DNA of 64,000 nt, taken from Pseudoxanthomonas sp. SE1 (GTDB taxonomy: Bacteria > Pseudomonadota > Gammaproteobacteria > Xanthomonadales > Xanthomonadaceae). The stretch spans positions 3,587,001 to 3,651,000 of the forward strand of contig NZ_CP113783.1 in NCBI RefSeq assembly GCF_029542205.1, given 5' to 3'. Shown one piece after another: positions 7,843 through 16,562 of the stretch (position 1 is the first letter of the stretch; each line of letters begins with the position of its first letter). The notes beneath the pieces were generated by a model. The model was not told the origin of the DNA. It saw only the letters and a list, made by a program, of their open reading frames with translations, and did not search any database. Position numbers and translations under genes: made by a program.

Positions 7843-9029
7843 GTGCCTTCGATCGGCTTCGATGTGGCCGTGGGCTCCATCCCTTCCCCCGATGGCAACG
7901 GCAGCACGATCTCCACGCAGGTCCCCTGCCGCAGCGTGGAGTCGATGCGCAGGCGCCCGCCGCGCGCTTCCACACGCTCGTGCATGCCGCTCAGGCCATT
8001 GCCCGGCACGGCGGCGCTGCCGACGCCGTTGTCGCGGATGCGCAGTTGCACGTGCCCGTCGCTGCAGGCCAGGGTGACCTCGGCGAGCGTGGCGCGCGCG
8101 TGGCGCTGGATGTTGGTCACCGCCTCGCGCAGGCTCAAAGCAAGCACCGTCTCCAGATCGGCCGGCAGTGCCACGTCCTGCGCTTCGTAGCGCAGGGTGA
8201 CGCCGTCGGATTCGAGCAGCAGGCGGGCGGAGGCGAGTTCGGCCGCCAGCCCGGCTGCACGGATGCCGGTCACTGCGCGACGCACCTGCGCCAGCGCATC
8301 GCGGGCGACGCGGCTGACTTCGTTGATCTCGTTGCGGGCGGCCTGCGGGTCGCGGTCGATCAGTCGGCCGGCCAGGTCGGACTTCAACGCCACCAGCGAC
8401 AGCGTGTGCCCCAGCAGGTCGTGCAGGTCGCGGCCGATGCGCTCGCGTTCGGCCAGCGCGGCGAGCCGGCGCACTTCCTCGTGCGACAGTTTCAGCTCGG
8501 CACGCTTGCGCACGGTTTCGGACTGGAAGTAGTTGCCGGTGAACACGGCCACCGAGATGATGGCGGTCAGCACCGGTACGAACACCGGGAACCCCAGCCA
8601 CACCGACAGGCCATGGTAAGTGGCCAGCAATGCCGCCAGCACGGCCAGCCGCAGCCACACTGCGCCGGGCAGCAGCGCGACGAATGCGGCCGCGTAGATG
8701 ATGTAGGTGTTGGAGAAGGCGTTGTACGCCATCAAACCACAGCCCAGTGCAGCGATGCCGAACGTGCACAGCATCCGCGTCATCGCACTGCCACGGTAGG
8801 CGAGGAAGTACATCGGCAGGAATGTCGCGATCGATGCCAGCGTCGGCCACAGGCGCCACTGCAGGTTGCCGCCCCAGTCGCCACCGGAGGGCACCAGGAC
8901 AGGCATGAACAGGAACACCAGGTAGCCCAGCAGGAAGATGGGCATCCAGCCCAGGCCCAGCGCTTCGGGCACCAGGCGGTCGCGCAGGCGCGTCAGCGTG
9001 GACAGCAGGGGCGACGAAAGTTGCTTCAT
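7827..9029 (-). CDS. DesK-like sensor histidine kinase
   Basis: Membrane kinase of 400 residues. About six transmembrane helices occupy residues 28-170 with no large periplasmic domain, as in intramembrane-sensing DesK/LiaS-type kinases. The HisKA_3 motif DLHDLLGHTLS places the phosphorylated His at 203. The HATPase_c domain shows NIQRHARA (N box), DNGVG and GLSGMHERV. The start at MKQLSS follows AAGGAG at good spacing. The last residues (TVGAT) and stop are encoded by the dispersed repeat. Likely cotranscribed with the upstream ABC genes. Confidence 0.9.
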   Translation of the reverse strand: MKQLSSPLLSTLTRLRDRLVPEALGLGWMPIFLLGYLVFLFMPVLVPSGGDWGGNLQWRLWPTLASIATFLPMYFLAYRGSAMTRMLCTFGIAALGCGLMAYNAFSNTYIIYAAAFVALLPGAVWLRLAVLAALLATYHGLSVWLGFPVFVPVLTAIISVAVFTGNYFQSETVRKRAELKLSHEEVRRLAALAERERIGRDLHDLLGHTLSLVALKSDLAGRLIDRDPQAARNEINEVSRVARDALAQVRRAVTGIRAAGLAAELASARLLLESDGVTLRYEAQDVALPADLETVLALSLREAVTNIQRHARATLAEVTLACSDGHVQLRIRDNGVGSAAVPGNGLSGMHERVEARGGRLRIDSTLRQGTCVEIVLPLPSGEGMEPTATSKPIEGTVGAT

Positions 9030-9057
9030 GGACGACTCCTTGCGCCGGTGCTCCGGC

Positions 9058-9816
9058 TCACTGCACCAGGCGGCGGCGGGCCAGTACGAAGAACACGGCG
9101 GTGATGGCGGCCAGCACGGCCACGTGCAGCCCCAGCGGACGCCCCGCGCCCGCGCCGACGGCCTGTTGCGCGATGTGCGCCAGATGATACGCCGGCCATG
9201 CCGGCGCAATGGTCTGCAGCACCGACGGCAGCATCGTGAGCGGCACCCACAGGCCCGACAGGAACGCCATGGGCAGATAGATGAGATTGATCAGCGCAGG
9301 GGCGCCGCGCCCACTGACCAGCGTGCCGAGCCACAGGCCCAGCGCGCTGAAGGGCAGCACGCCGACCAGGCAGGTAATGGCCCATGCGATCCACTGCGCG
9401 GTCGACAGCTGCACGCCCGCCACGCCGGCCGCGAGGGTGGCCAGCAGCGCCAGGATGATCGCGGCAAACAGCAGGGCCATCGCCATCTTCGCCACCAGAT
9501 AGGCGCCCGGCGGCATCGGCTGCGCGCGCTTGAGCGTCAGCAGGCCCTGCTCGCGATCCATCGCCACGGTCACGCCGAAGCCGAACAGCGCCACGCCGAT
9601 CACCCCGAACACACCATAGCCCGCCAGCATGTACTGCGCGGCGGCCGGACCGCCCTTGCCACCGAGCAGCACACCGAACAGCAGGTAGAACACGGGCGGG
9701 AACAACAGGCACGGCAACGAGAACGACGGCGTGCGCAGCAGGCGGAGGAATTCGTAGCGCGCTTCGAGCACGTACGCGCGGGTGGAGGAAAACGGAACGG
9801 GAGCGATGGTGTCCAT
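9058..9816 (-). CDS. ABC-2 type transporter permease
   Basis: Membrane subunit of 252 residues with about six helices and the ABC-2 architecture: a cytosolic N-terminus MDTIAPVPFSSTRAY, then helices from FSLPCLLFPPVFYLLFG onward. Its ATG overlaps the stop of the ATPase gene by one base (TGATG), so translation is coupled. Together they form an exporter of the lipid-associated antibiotic or LnrLMN type, which is commonly paired with DesK/DesR-like regulators. Substrate is not known. Confidence 0.85.
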   Translation of the reverse strand: MDTIAPVPFSSTRAYVLEARYEFLRLLRTPSFSLPCLLFPPVFYLLFGVLLGGKGGPAAAQYMLAGYGVFGVIGVALFGFGVTVAMDREQGLLTLKRAQPMPPGAYLVAKMAMALLFAAIILALLATLAAGVAGVQLSTAQWIAWAITCLVGVLPFSALGLWLGTLVSGRGAPALINLIYLPMAFLSGLWVPLTMLPSVLQTIAPAWPAYHLAHIAQQAVGAGAGRPLGLHVAVLAAITAVFFVLARRRLVQ

Positions 9817-10733
9817 CAGGCGGCTTCCTTCTGTGCATCGCGGGTCAGGGCAAGGAACGCATCGGCCAGGCCGGCGCGCTGTACTTCCAGGTCGGACAGG
9901 GTGGCGTCCTCGGCCAGGAGGCGGCGCACGATGGGCTCGGCGGCTTCGGCGACGATCTCCAGCCGTTCGCCATCGTGCAGCGCGGCCTGCACGCCCGGCC
10001 ATGCCTGCACGCGAGCCACCGGCACCGCGCTGACGCAGCGGATGCGGCGGTGCGCAACGGTGGCGCGGATCTGTGCCACCGACCCCTCCGCGATGACACG
10101 CCCGTGATTCACCACCACCACGCGGTCGGCGAGTGCTTCCGCTTCTTCCAGGTAATGCGTCGTCAGCAGCACCGCGCAACCCTGCGCGCTGAGTTCGCGG
10201 ATCGCCTTCCACAACGTCTGCCGCGCATCGATGTCCAGCCCGGTGGTGGGTTCGTCGAGGAACAGCAGGTCCGGGCGGCCGCAGACGGCCAGCGCGAACT
10301 GCACGCGGCGCTGCTGGCCTCCGGACAGCTGGCCGTATCGGCGTTGCGCCAGGCCATCCAGCCCCGCCAGCGCGATGAGATCAGCCACGCTGCGCGGCTG
10401 CGGGTAATAGCTGCGCGTCAGGTCGATCAGCTCGCGTACCTTCAATGTGTCGGGCACGGCGGCAGCCTGCAGCATGACCCCGGTGCGACGGCGCGCCTCC
10501 AGCACCTGCGGCGGCAGGCCGAACAATTCGGCCGTGCCGGCATCCGGACGCTGCAGGCCGAGCAGCTGGCTGATCGCCGTGGTCTTGCCGGCGCCGTTCG
10601 GACCGAGCAGTGCGAGCACCTGGCCTGCAGGCAGCGCCAGATCCAGGCCATCCAGCGCCAGCGTCCTGCCGTAGTGGTGACGCACGCCGCGCAGGCGGGC
10701 CAGCGGGGCGGAGGTGAGGCTTGCCACGTTCAT
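9816..10733 (-). CDS. ABC transporter ATP-binding protein
   Basis: ATPase of 305 residues. Walker A is LLGPNGAGKTT (Lys50), the signature is LSGGQQRRVQFALA, Walker B is LLFLDEPTTGLD and the switch His is in LLTTHYLEEAEALAD. It belongs to the DrrA/CcmA-type subfamily of ABC-2 exporters. It is first in the operon ATPase-permease-kinase-regulator on the minus strand; a 14-bp palindrome lies 80 bp upstream of its ATG. Confidence 0.9.
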   Translation of the reverse strand: MNVASLTSAPLARLRGVRHHYGRTLALDGLDLALPAGQVLALLGPNGAGKTTAISQLLGLQRPDAGTAELFGLPPQVLEARRRTGVMLQAAAVPDTLKVRELIDLTRSYYPQPRSVADLIALAGLDGLAQRRYGQLSGGQQRRVQFALAVCGRPDLLFLDEPTTGLDIDARQTLWKAIRELSAQGCAVLLTTHYLEEAEALADRVVVVNHGRVIAEGSVAQIRATVAHRRIRCVSAVPVARVQAWPGVQAALHDGERLEIVAEAAEPIVRRLLAEDATLSDLEVQRAGLADAFLALTRDAQKEAA

Positions 10734-10812
10734 GCGAGGATCCCATCGGAAGGTGTCGCCATCGTGCCCCTGTGCGCCGACCGTGATGAGTGCGCCCTCT
10801 CAGGCGAATCAG

Positions 10813-10826
10813 GTGACAGGTGTCAC
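10813..10826. promoter_or_regulatory. Candidate operator palindrome GTGACA-GG-TGTCAC
   Basis: A perfect 6+2+6 palindrome, extendable imperfectly to about 20 bp, lies in the 233-bp divergent gap between the ABC/two-component operon and the efflux operon. It is a plausible binding site of the DesR-like regulator; this is inference from position and symmetry. Confidence 0.4.
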
Positions 10827-10966
10827 TGGGATGAGGGCTGACGCCAGCGCAGGATGTGCAACCTGGCGGGTCGGGATCCGCCTTCGCCGCATGAAGTGAC
10901 TTCCGGCAACTAGGCTTCCGTTACTCTTGCTGGTCACACTTCCCCGCATTCACCGTCTGGATACGC

Positions 10967-12211
10967 ATGAACACGTCTGCCGACCTGCTGAAGGAACTCC
11001 GCATCGACCGCAAGGCGCCGCCGCCGGCCCCGCCGTCGCGCCGTGGCCTGTGGATCACGCTGGGCGTGATCGTCGCGCTGCTGGTGCTGGCTGCCGCAGG
11101 CTGGGCGGTGTTTGGGAGAGAGAAAGCCATCGAGGTGCAGACCGCCCCGGTCGCCGCGCTGGGCAATGGCAACGCCGCCGCCACGGTACTTGATGCTTCG
11201 GGCTACGTGGTCGCGCGCCGCATGGCCACCGTGTCGGCCAAGGTCACCGGCAAGGTGCAGGAAGTGCTGATCGAGGAAGGCATGCGGGTGGAGGCCGGCC
11301 AGGTGCTGGCGCGCCTGGAACCGATCGACGCCGATGCCGACCGTGCCCTGGCGCAGAGCCAGCTGCAGGCCGCGCGCAGCCAGACCGGTGGCGTGCAGGC
11401 GCAACTGGTGGAAGCCGAGGCGAATGCGCGCCGGCTTTCGTCACTGGCCGCGCAGCAACTGGTGTCGAAGGCGCAGTACGACCAGGCAGTGGCGCAACGC
11501 GACCTGCTGCGTGCCCAGGTGCTGACGGCGCAACGCAATGAACGCTCCGCCGCCGACCGCCTGAAGATCGCCGACATCGGCCTGGACAACACCGTCGTGC
11601 GCGCGCCGTTCGCCGGCGTGGTGATCGCCAAGGCCGCGCAGCCGGGCGAGATCGTCTCGCCGCTGTCCGCCGGCGGCGGCTTCACCCGCACCGGCATAGG
11701 CACCATCGTCGACATGGATTCGCTGGAAGTGGAAGTAGAGGTCAACGAATCCTTCATCGGCCGCGTGCAGCCGAAGATGCCCATCCAGGCCACGTTGAAC
11801 GCCTACCCCGACTGGCAGATCCCGGGCGAAGTGATCGCCATCATTCCCACCGCCGACCGCAGCAAGGCGACGGTGAAGGTGCGCGTGGCGCTGAACGTGA
11901 AGGATCCGCGCGTCGTGCCGGACATGGGCGTGCGCGTGAGCTTTCTGGAATCGGCCAAACCGCAGGCCACGCAGGCGCCGAAGGGCGTGCGCGCACCGGC
12001 CGCCGCCGTGAGCGAGCGCGACGGCGCCCAGGTCGCCTTCGTGGTCGGCGACGACGATACGGTCGAACAGCGCACGCTGAAGGTCGGCGGCAAGCTCGGC
12101 GACGACGTCCAGGTGACCGACGGCCTGATCGCCGGCGAGACCGTCGTCATCGACGCCCCGGCCGAACTGAAGGACGGCGCCAAGGTGAAGCTGGCCGAGG
12201 AAGCCGAGTAA
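10967..12211 (+). CDS. MacA/HlyD-family periplasmic adaptor
   Basis: Membrane fusion protein of 414 residues. A short cytosolic tail precedes the single anchor (GLWITLGVIVALLVLAAAGWAVF). Next come a lipoyl half-motif (VSAKVTGKVQEVLIEEGMRV), an alpha-helical hairpin at about 125-205, the second lipoyl half (VVRAPFAGVVIAKAAQPGEIV) and beta-barrel and membrane-proximal domains. It links the inner-membrane ABC transporter encoded downstream to an outer-membrane channel. About 500 bp containing a dispersed repeat separate it from the ATPase gene, unusual for a tripartite operon. Confidence 0.88.
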   Translation: MNTSADLLKELRIDRKAPPPAPPSRRGLWITLGVIVALLVLAAAGWAVFGREKAIEVQTAPVAALGNGNAAATVLDASGYVVARRMATVSAKVTGKVQEVLIEEGMRVEAGQVLARLEPIDADADRALAQSQLQAARSQTGGVQAQLVEAEANARRLSSLAAQQLVSKAQYDQAVAQRDLLRAQVLTAQRNERSAADRLKIADIGLDNTVVRAPFAGVVIAKAAQPGEIVSPLSAGGGFTRTGIGTIVDMDSLEVEVEVNESFIGRVQPKMPIQATLNAYPDWQIPGEVIAIIPTADRSKATVKVRVALNVKDPRVVPDMGVRVSFLESAKPQATQAPKGVRAPAAAVSERDGAQVAFVVGDDDTVEQRTLKVGGKLGDDVQVTDGLIAGETVVIDAPAELKDGAKVKLAEEAE

Positions 12212-12297
12212 GGCCCCGCTGCAACGGCGCGCGTGAGGAAACCCACGCCGCGACGAATCACCGGGTAGTTGCTGGTTGCCTTTGCTCTTGCTCTGCC

Positions 12298-12511
12298 GGG
12301 GCCCCTGAGGTCCGGCAGGCACGGCAGGTCAAACCCCGCAGGGGCGGCGCACAGGACGTGCGCCGTTTCCGGATGACACAGGATGTGTCTTCCGGAAATT
12401 CCTGCCGGGACTGCGCACCCGTCGCTACGCGACGGGCGGACCGCCGGGGTGTGTTTCTTTTGCTTACTTTTCTTTGCACAAGCAAAGAAAAGTAAGGCCC
12501 CGCGGCAAGCG
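12298..12511 (+). repeat. Third copy of the multi-hairpin dispersed element
   Basis: The only notable content of the gap 12212-12721. It runs from GGGGCCCCTGAGGTCCGGCA to the AAAAGTAAGGCCCCGCGGCAAGCG end. Hairpins: A 12346-12364 (GGCGCAC/GTGCGCC), B about 12366-12397 (TTCCGGA.GACACA/TGTGTC.TCCGGAA), C 12418-12436 (CCCGTCGC/GCGACGGG) and D 12466-12493 (12-bp stem ACTTTTCTTTGC/GCAAAGAAAAGT). It lacks the CCCCTCTCCC tail seen in the copies near 4 kb. The remaining ~200 bp before the ATPase show nothing recognisable beyond a short leader. Confidence 0.85.
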
Positions 12512-12721
12512 CACCAGAACGATAAGCCGCATCAGCCAAGCAGCAACCCACATCAACCACGTCCAGCCAACCACCGCCAACGTGTCGAAAGCCGCCTCCC
12601 CGCTTCGTCGCACGAAAGACCGCGCACCGTCCGTCGATCAGGTCAGAAGCCGCCCTCATCGTCCGCAACGATCACCGTCCTGCCCGCGCCACATCCCGAA
12701 CCGCACCGAAGGAAACCACCC

Positions 12722-13411
12722 ATGTCCTCCCTCGTCTCCCTCCGCAACCTCACCAAGACCTACCAGCGCGGCCCCGAAAAGGTGCAGGTGCTGCACGGCA
12801 TCGACCTGGACATCCCGCACGGCGACTTCGTCGCCCTGATGGGCCCGTCCGGTTCCGGCAAGACCACGCTGCTCAACCTGATCGGCGGCCTGGATACGCC
12901 CACCGGCGGCGAGATCGAGATCGAAGGCCAGCGCATCGACCGGATGAACGATGGGCAGCTCGCGCACTGGCGCAGCTCGCATGTCGGGTTCGTGTTCCAG
13001 TTCTACAACCTGATGCCCACGCTGACCGCGCAGCGCAATGTCGAACTGCCGCTGCTGCTGACCAAGCTGGGCACGGCGCAGCGCAAGCGCAACGCAGAGA
13101 TCGCGCTGCAACTGGTGGGCTTGGCAGACCGCAAGTCGCATCGCCCCAATGAACTCTCCGGCGGCCAGCAACAGCGCGTGGCCATCGCGCGCGCCATCGT
13201 CTCCGACCCCACGTTCCTGATCTGCGACGAGCCCACCGGCGACCTGGACCGTCATTCGGCCGAGGAAATCCTCAACCTGCTGCAGATGCTCAACAAGGAA
13301 CACGGCAAGACCATCATCATGGTCACCCATGACCCGAAGGCCGCCGAGTACGCCACCCACACCATCCACCTGGACAAGGGCGAACTGGCCGATACACCGG
13401 CCGCGCACTGA
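12722..13411 (+). CDS. MacB/LolD-type ABC transporter ATPase
   Basis: Cytosolic ATPase of 229 residues. Walker A is MGPSGSGKTTLLNLIGG, the Q-loop is VFQFYNLMP, the signature is LSGGQQQRVAIARA, Walker B is FLICDEPTGDLD and the switch His is in MVTHDPKAAEYA. The ISGAQ/PTGDLD type places it with FtsE/LolD/MacB ATPases that energise mechanotransmitting permeases. It is followed at 11 bp by two FtsX-type permease genes. Confidence 0.92.
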   Translation: MSSLVSLRNLTKTYQRGPEKVQVLHGIDLDIPHGDFVALMGPSGSGKTTLLNLIGGLDTPTGGEIEIEGQRIDRMNDGQLAHWRSSHVGFVFQFYNLMPTLTAQRNVELPLLLTKLGTAQRKRNAEIALQLVGLADRKSHRPNELSGGQQQRVAIARAIVSDPTFLICDEPTGDLDRHSAEEILNLLQMLNKEHGKTIIMVTHDPKAAEYATHTIHLDKGELADTPAAH

Positions 13412-13422
13412 CGGAGGCGGTC

Positions 13423-14583
13423 ATGAAATATTTCTCGCTGATATGGGCCGCGCTGTTCCGCAGCAAGACGCGCACCGCGCTGACGCTGCTGTCGGTGGTG
13501 GCGGCGTTCCTGCTGTTCGGGCTGCTGGACTCGGTGCGCGTGGCGTTCACGTCCGGCGGCGGCGTGGCCGGCGCGGATCGCCTGGTGGTGTCGTCGCGGC
13601 TGTCGCTGACGCAGATGCTGCCACTGAACCTGGAGCAGAAGATCGCGTCCACCCCCGGGGTCAAGAACGTGGCCTACGCCGCGTGGTTCGGCGGCATCTA
13701 CAAGGACCCGCGGAATTTCTTCCCCAACTTCTCCGTCAGCGAAAACTACCTGTCGCTGTATCCGGAATACGTGGTGTCCGACGCGCAGATGAAGGCATGG
13801 CAGAACGACCGCACCGGCGCGATCGTCGGCGAATCACTGGCGAAGAAATTCGGCTGGAAGGTCGGCGACACCATTCCCCTGCAGGCCACCATCTTCCCGC
13901 AGAAGGATGGCAGCAACGCGTGGCCGCTGACGCTGCGTGGCACGTTCGTCGTCGCCGACGACAAGAAGAAGGGCGAGGAGAACCAGTTGTTGTTCCACTG
14001 GAAGTATTTCGACGAAGCCAACCAGTACGTCAACGGCCAGGTCGGCTGGTACATGGTCAAGCTGGACAACGTGGACCATGCCACACGGGTGGCGAAGGCG
14101 ATCGATGCGATCTCGGAGAATTCCGACCGCGAGACCAAGTCGCAGACCGAGCAGGCGTTCAACCAGTCCTTCCTCAAGCAGTTCGCGGACATCGGCTTCA
14201 TCGTTACCGCCATCATGGGCGCGGTGTTCTTCACCCTGCTGCTGCTGACCGGCAACACCATGGCGCAGGCCGTGCGTGACCGCGTGCCGGAACTGGCCAT
14301 CCTGAAGACGCTGGGCTTCACCAATGGCAGCGTGCTGGCGCTGGTGCTGGCCGAGTCGGTGCTGCTGGTGGTGCTGGGCGGACTGATCGGCATGGGACTG
14401 GCGGCCATCATGGTGCCGGTGCTGGCGGCGCTGACAGGCGGAGCACTGCCGATCGGTTCCATTCCTGTCGAGACATGGGTGATGGGCCTGGCCCTGATGG
14501 TGGGCATCGGCCTGGTGGTGGGGGCGTTGCCTTCGCTGCGCGCGATGCGCCTGAAGATCGTCGATGCACTGGCCGGCCGCTGA
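13423..14583 (+). CDS. FtsX/MacB-type ABC permease 1
   Basis: Inner-membrane protein of 386 residues. One N-terminal helix (TALTLLSVVAAFLLFGLLDSV) is followed by a periplasmic MacB_PCD domain of about 200 residues and three C-terminal helices of the FtsX domain (FIVTAIMGAVFFTLLLL, ALVLAESVLLVVLGGLIG and the last before LKIVDALAGR). This is the type VII (mechanotransmission) ABC topology. It probably forms a heterodimer with the next gene product; the adaptor upstream suggests export across both membranes. Confidence 0.88.
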   Translation: MKYFSLIWAALFRSKTRTALTLLSVVAAFLLFGLLDSVRVAFTSGGGVAGADRLVVSSRLSLTQMLPLNLEQKIASTPGVKNVAYAAWFGGIYKDPRNFFPNFSVSENYLSLYPEYVVSDAQMKAWQNDRTGAIVGESLAKKFGWKVGDTIPLQATIFPQKDGSNAWPLTLRGTFVVADDKKKGEENQLLFHWKYFDEANQYVNGQVGWYMVKLDNVDHATRVAKAIDAISENSDRETKSQTEQAFNQSFLKQFADIGFIVTAIMGAVFFTLLLLTGNTMAQAVRDRVPELAILKTLGFTNGSVLALVLAESVLLVVLGGLIGMGLAAIMVPVLAALTGGALPIGSIPVETWVMGLALMVGIGLVVGALPSLRAMRLKIVDALAGR

Positions 14584-14595
14584 GGAGAGAACGCG

Positions 14596-15909
14596 ATGAA
14601 GAAGAATTTCTGGATCGGGAACCTGATCGCGGTGGTCTGCATCGTCCTGGGACTGGTGGCGTGGATCATGTTGCCTTGGCAGGGCGTGCTGGGCGTCGTC
14701 GTGCTGCTGGGCTTGTGGCTGGCCTTCACCCGCACCGGCCGCGTCGCACTGGCGGCGACCCGCATCGGCATCGCCAGCCTGCCGCAGCGCTGGGGCGCAT
14801 CGTCGGTGATCATCGTGGGCATTGCCGGCGTGGTCGGCGTGCTGGTGGCGATGCTGGCGATGGGCGCGGGCTTCGAAGCCACGCTCAAGCAGACCGGCAA
14901 CGAGACCACCGCCATCCTGCTGCGCGGCGGTTCACAGGCAGAGACCAATTCCGTCATCACCCGCGACCAGTCGCCGCTGATCGGCAGTCTGCCCGGCATC
15001 GCGAAGGATGCGCAGGGCCGTGCGGTGGTGTCGGGCGAGCTGTCGCAGGTGGTCAACCTGCCCACCGCCAGCACCGGTGAGGATGCCAACGCGCAGTTCC
15101 GCGGTGTCAGCGATGCGGCATGGACCATCCGACCGAACATCAGGATCATCGAGGGCCGCAAGTTCAACGTGGGCGTGCGCGAGATCGTGGTGGGTCAGGG
15201 CGCGAAAGGCCAGTATCGCGGGCTGGACGTAGGCAAGACCATCAAGCTGGGCAATCAGGACTGGACGGTGGTGGGCGTGTTCGCCGCAGGCGACGCCTTC
15301 GACTCGGAGCTGTGGACGGATATCGAGACGCTCTCGTCGGCGTACGACCGGCGTGCCTTCCAGTCCGTCACCGTGGGACTGGACGGCAAGGAGGGTTTCG
15401 CGAAGCTGAAAGCCGCCCTGGACGACGACCCGCGGCTGAAGCTGGACGTACAGACCACGCAGGACTATTACTCCAAGCAGACCCGGCAACTGACCACGAT
15501 CATCACCTGGCTCAGCATCGTCATCGGCGCGATCATGGCGGTGGGTGCCGTGTTCGGCGCGTTGAACACGATGTACGCGGCGGTCGCCGGACGCGCACGC
15601 GAGATCGCCACCATGCGGGCGATCGGCTTCCGCGGACTGCCGGTGGTGATGGCGGTGATGCTGGAGACGATGCTGCTGGCCCTGCTGGGCGGCGTACTGG
15701 GCGGCCTGATCGCCTGGGCCATCTTCAATGGCTACAGCGTGGCGACGTTGGGGTCGAACTTCAGCCAGGTGGTATTCCAGTTCAAGGTCACGCCGGAACT
15801 GTTGTGGAGCGGCCTGAAGTGGGCGCTGGGCATCGGCCTGGTGGGCGGCCTGTTCCCCGCGTTGCGGGCAGCGCGCTTGCCGATCACGCAGGCGTTGCGG
15901 GCGATCTGA
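14596..15909 (+). CDS. FtsX/MacB-type ABC permease 2
   Basis: Predicted 437-residue permease, paralogous in layout to the preceding one. It differs by an extra N-terminal hydrophobic hairpin (LIAVVCIVLGLVAWIMLPW and the next), giving a longer leader before the usual helix, periplasmic domain and three-helix FtsX block (SIVIGAIMAVGAVFGALNTM near residue 310, then AREIATMRAIGFRGLPV). Two different permeases for one ATPase point to a heterodimeric transporter. A strong hairpin follows the stop. Confidence 0.86.
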   Translation: MKKNFWIGNLIAVVCIVLGLVAWIMLPWQGVLGVVVLLGLWLAFTRTGRVALAATRIGIASLPQRWGASSVIIVGIAGVVGVLVAMLAMGAGFEATLKQTGNETTAILLRGGSQAETNSVITRDQSPLIGSLPGIAKDAQGRAVVSGELSQVVNLPTASTGEDANAQFRGVSDAAWTIRPNIRIIEGRKFNVGVREIVVGQGAKGQYRGLDVGKTIKLGNQDWTVVGVFAAGDAFDSELWTDIETLSSAYDRRAFQSVTVGLDGKEGFAKLKAALDDDPRLKLDVQTTQDYYSKQTRQLTTIITWLSIVIGAIMAVGAVFGALNTMYAAVAGRAREIATMRAIGFRGLPVVMAVMLETMLLALLGGVLGGLIAWAIFNGYSVATLGSNFSQVVFQFKVTPELLWSGLKWALGIGLVGGLFPALRAARLPITQALRAI

Positions 15910-15919
15910 CCCGGGGTCC

Positions 15920-15947
15920 CGAGGGTGCCGGCACGGCCGGCACCCTC
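15920..15947. terminator. Convergent-gene hairpin terminator
   Basis: GAGGGTGCCGGC pairs perfectly with GCCGGCACCCTC around a three-base loop, between the permease stop and the convergent mocA stop. There is no long T-run on either side. Confidence 0.6.
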
Positions 15948-15953
15948 ACCGCG

Positions 15954-16562
15954 TCAGCGCATCGCCGGATCCAGCCATCCCTTCGCGATGGCTGCGACGA
16001 TGTCATCCGGGGTATCGATGTCGTGCGCCAGGTCGGGCGCTTCGCAGGCGGCGACGTCCGCACCGGCCGCATTGAGCACGTCACGCAATCCGCGATCGCC
16101 GTCCAGTGCCCACGCCTGGCGCAGCATCGCGGGCGACACCAGCGCGGGAATGCCGATCCGGTCTCCGAAGCGCGTGGCCGCGGTTCCCGCAACGGAGTGC
16201 TGCGCGGCCGACTGCAACGCCTGCAGGTGACGCAGTTCAAGTGCCGGCTGATCGCAGGCCATCAGCAGCGTCGCGCCCTCATCCCGCGCCAACGCTTCAG
16301 CCGCGAGCCGCACGCTCCCGGCCATGCCCGCCTGCCACGCCGTGTTGACGAGGCACTCCACCGGCAGGTCGCCCAGGGCGGCGCGCACCTCCTTCGCATG
16401 CGCGCCGACGATCACCAGCACGCGGCTCGCACCGGACGCGAGCGCGAGACGCGCCGCACGGTGCACCAGCGCCTCGCCATCTCGCGTCAGCAGTTGTTTC
16501 GGCTGTCCCAGTCGCGTGCTGCCGCCCGCCGCCAGCACGACCGCCGCATGCGATCCGCTCAC
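15954..16562 (-). CDS. MocA-like molybdenum cofactor nucleotidyltransferase
   Basis: Predicted 202-residue NTP-transferase that should attach CMP (or GMP) to molybdopterin before insertion into the hydroxylase encoded next door. The nucleotide-binding loop is VVLAAGGSTRLGQPKQLL, and the metal site is in LLMACDQPAL. A GTG start at 16562 is preferred because it overlaps the stop of xdhC (GTGA) and homology begins at HAAVVLAAGG. Cytidylyltransferase MocA serves xanthine-oxidase-family enzymes, which fits the divergent neighbour. Confidence 0.82.
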   Translation of the reverse strand: MSGSHAAVVLAAGGSTRLGQPKQLLTRDGEALVHRAARLALASGASRVLVIVGAHAKEVRAALGDLPVECLVNTAWQAGMAGSVRLAAEALARDEGATLLMACDQPALELRHLQALQSAAQHSVAGTAATRFGDRIGIPALVSPAMLRQAWALDGDRGLRDVLNAAGADVAACEAPDLAHDIDTPDDIVAAIAKGWLDPAMR

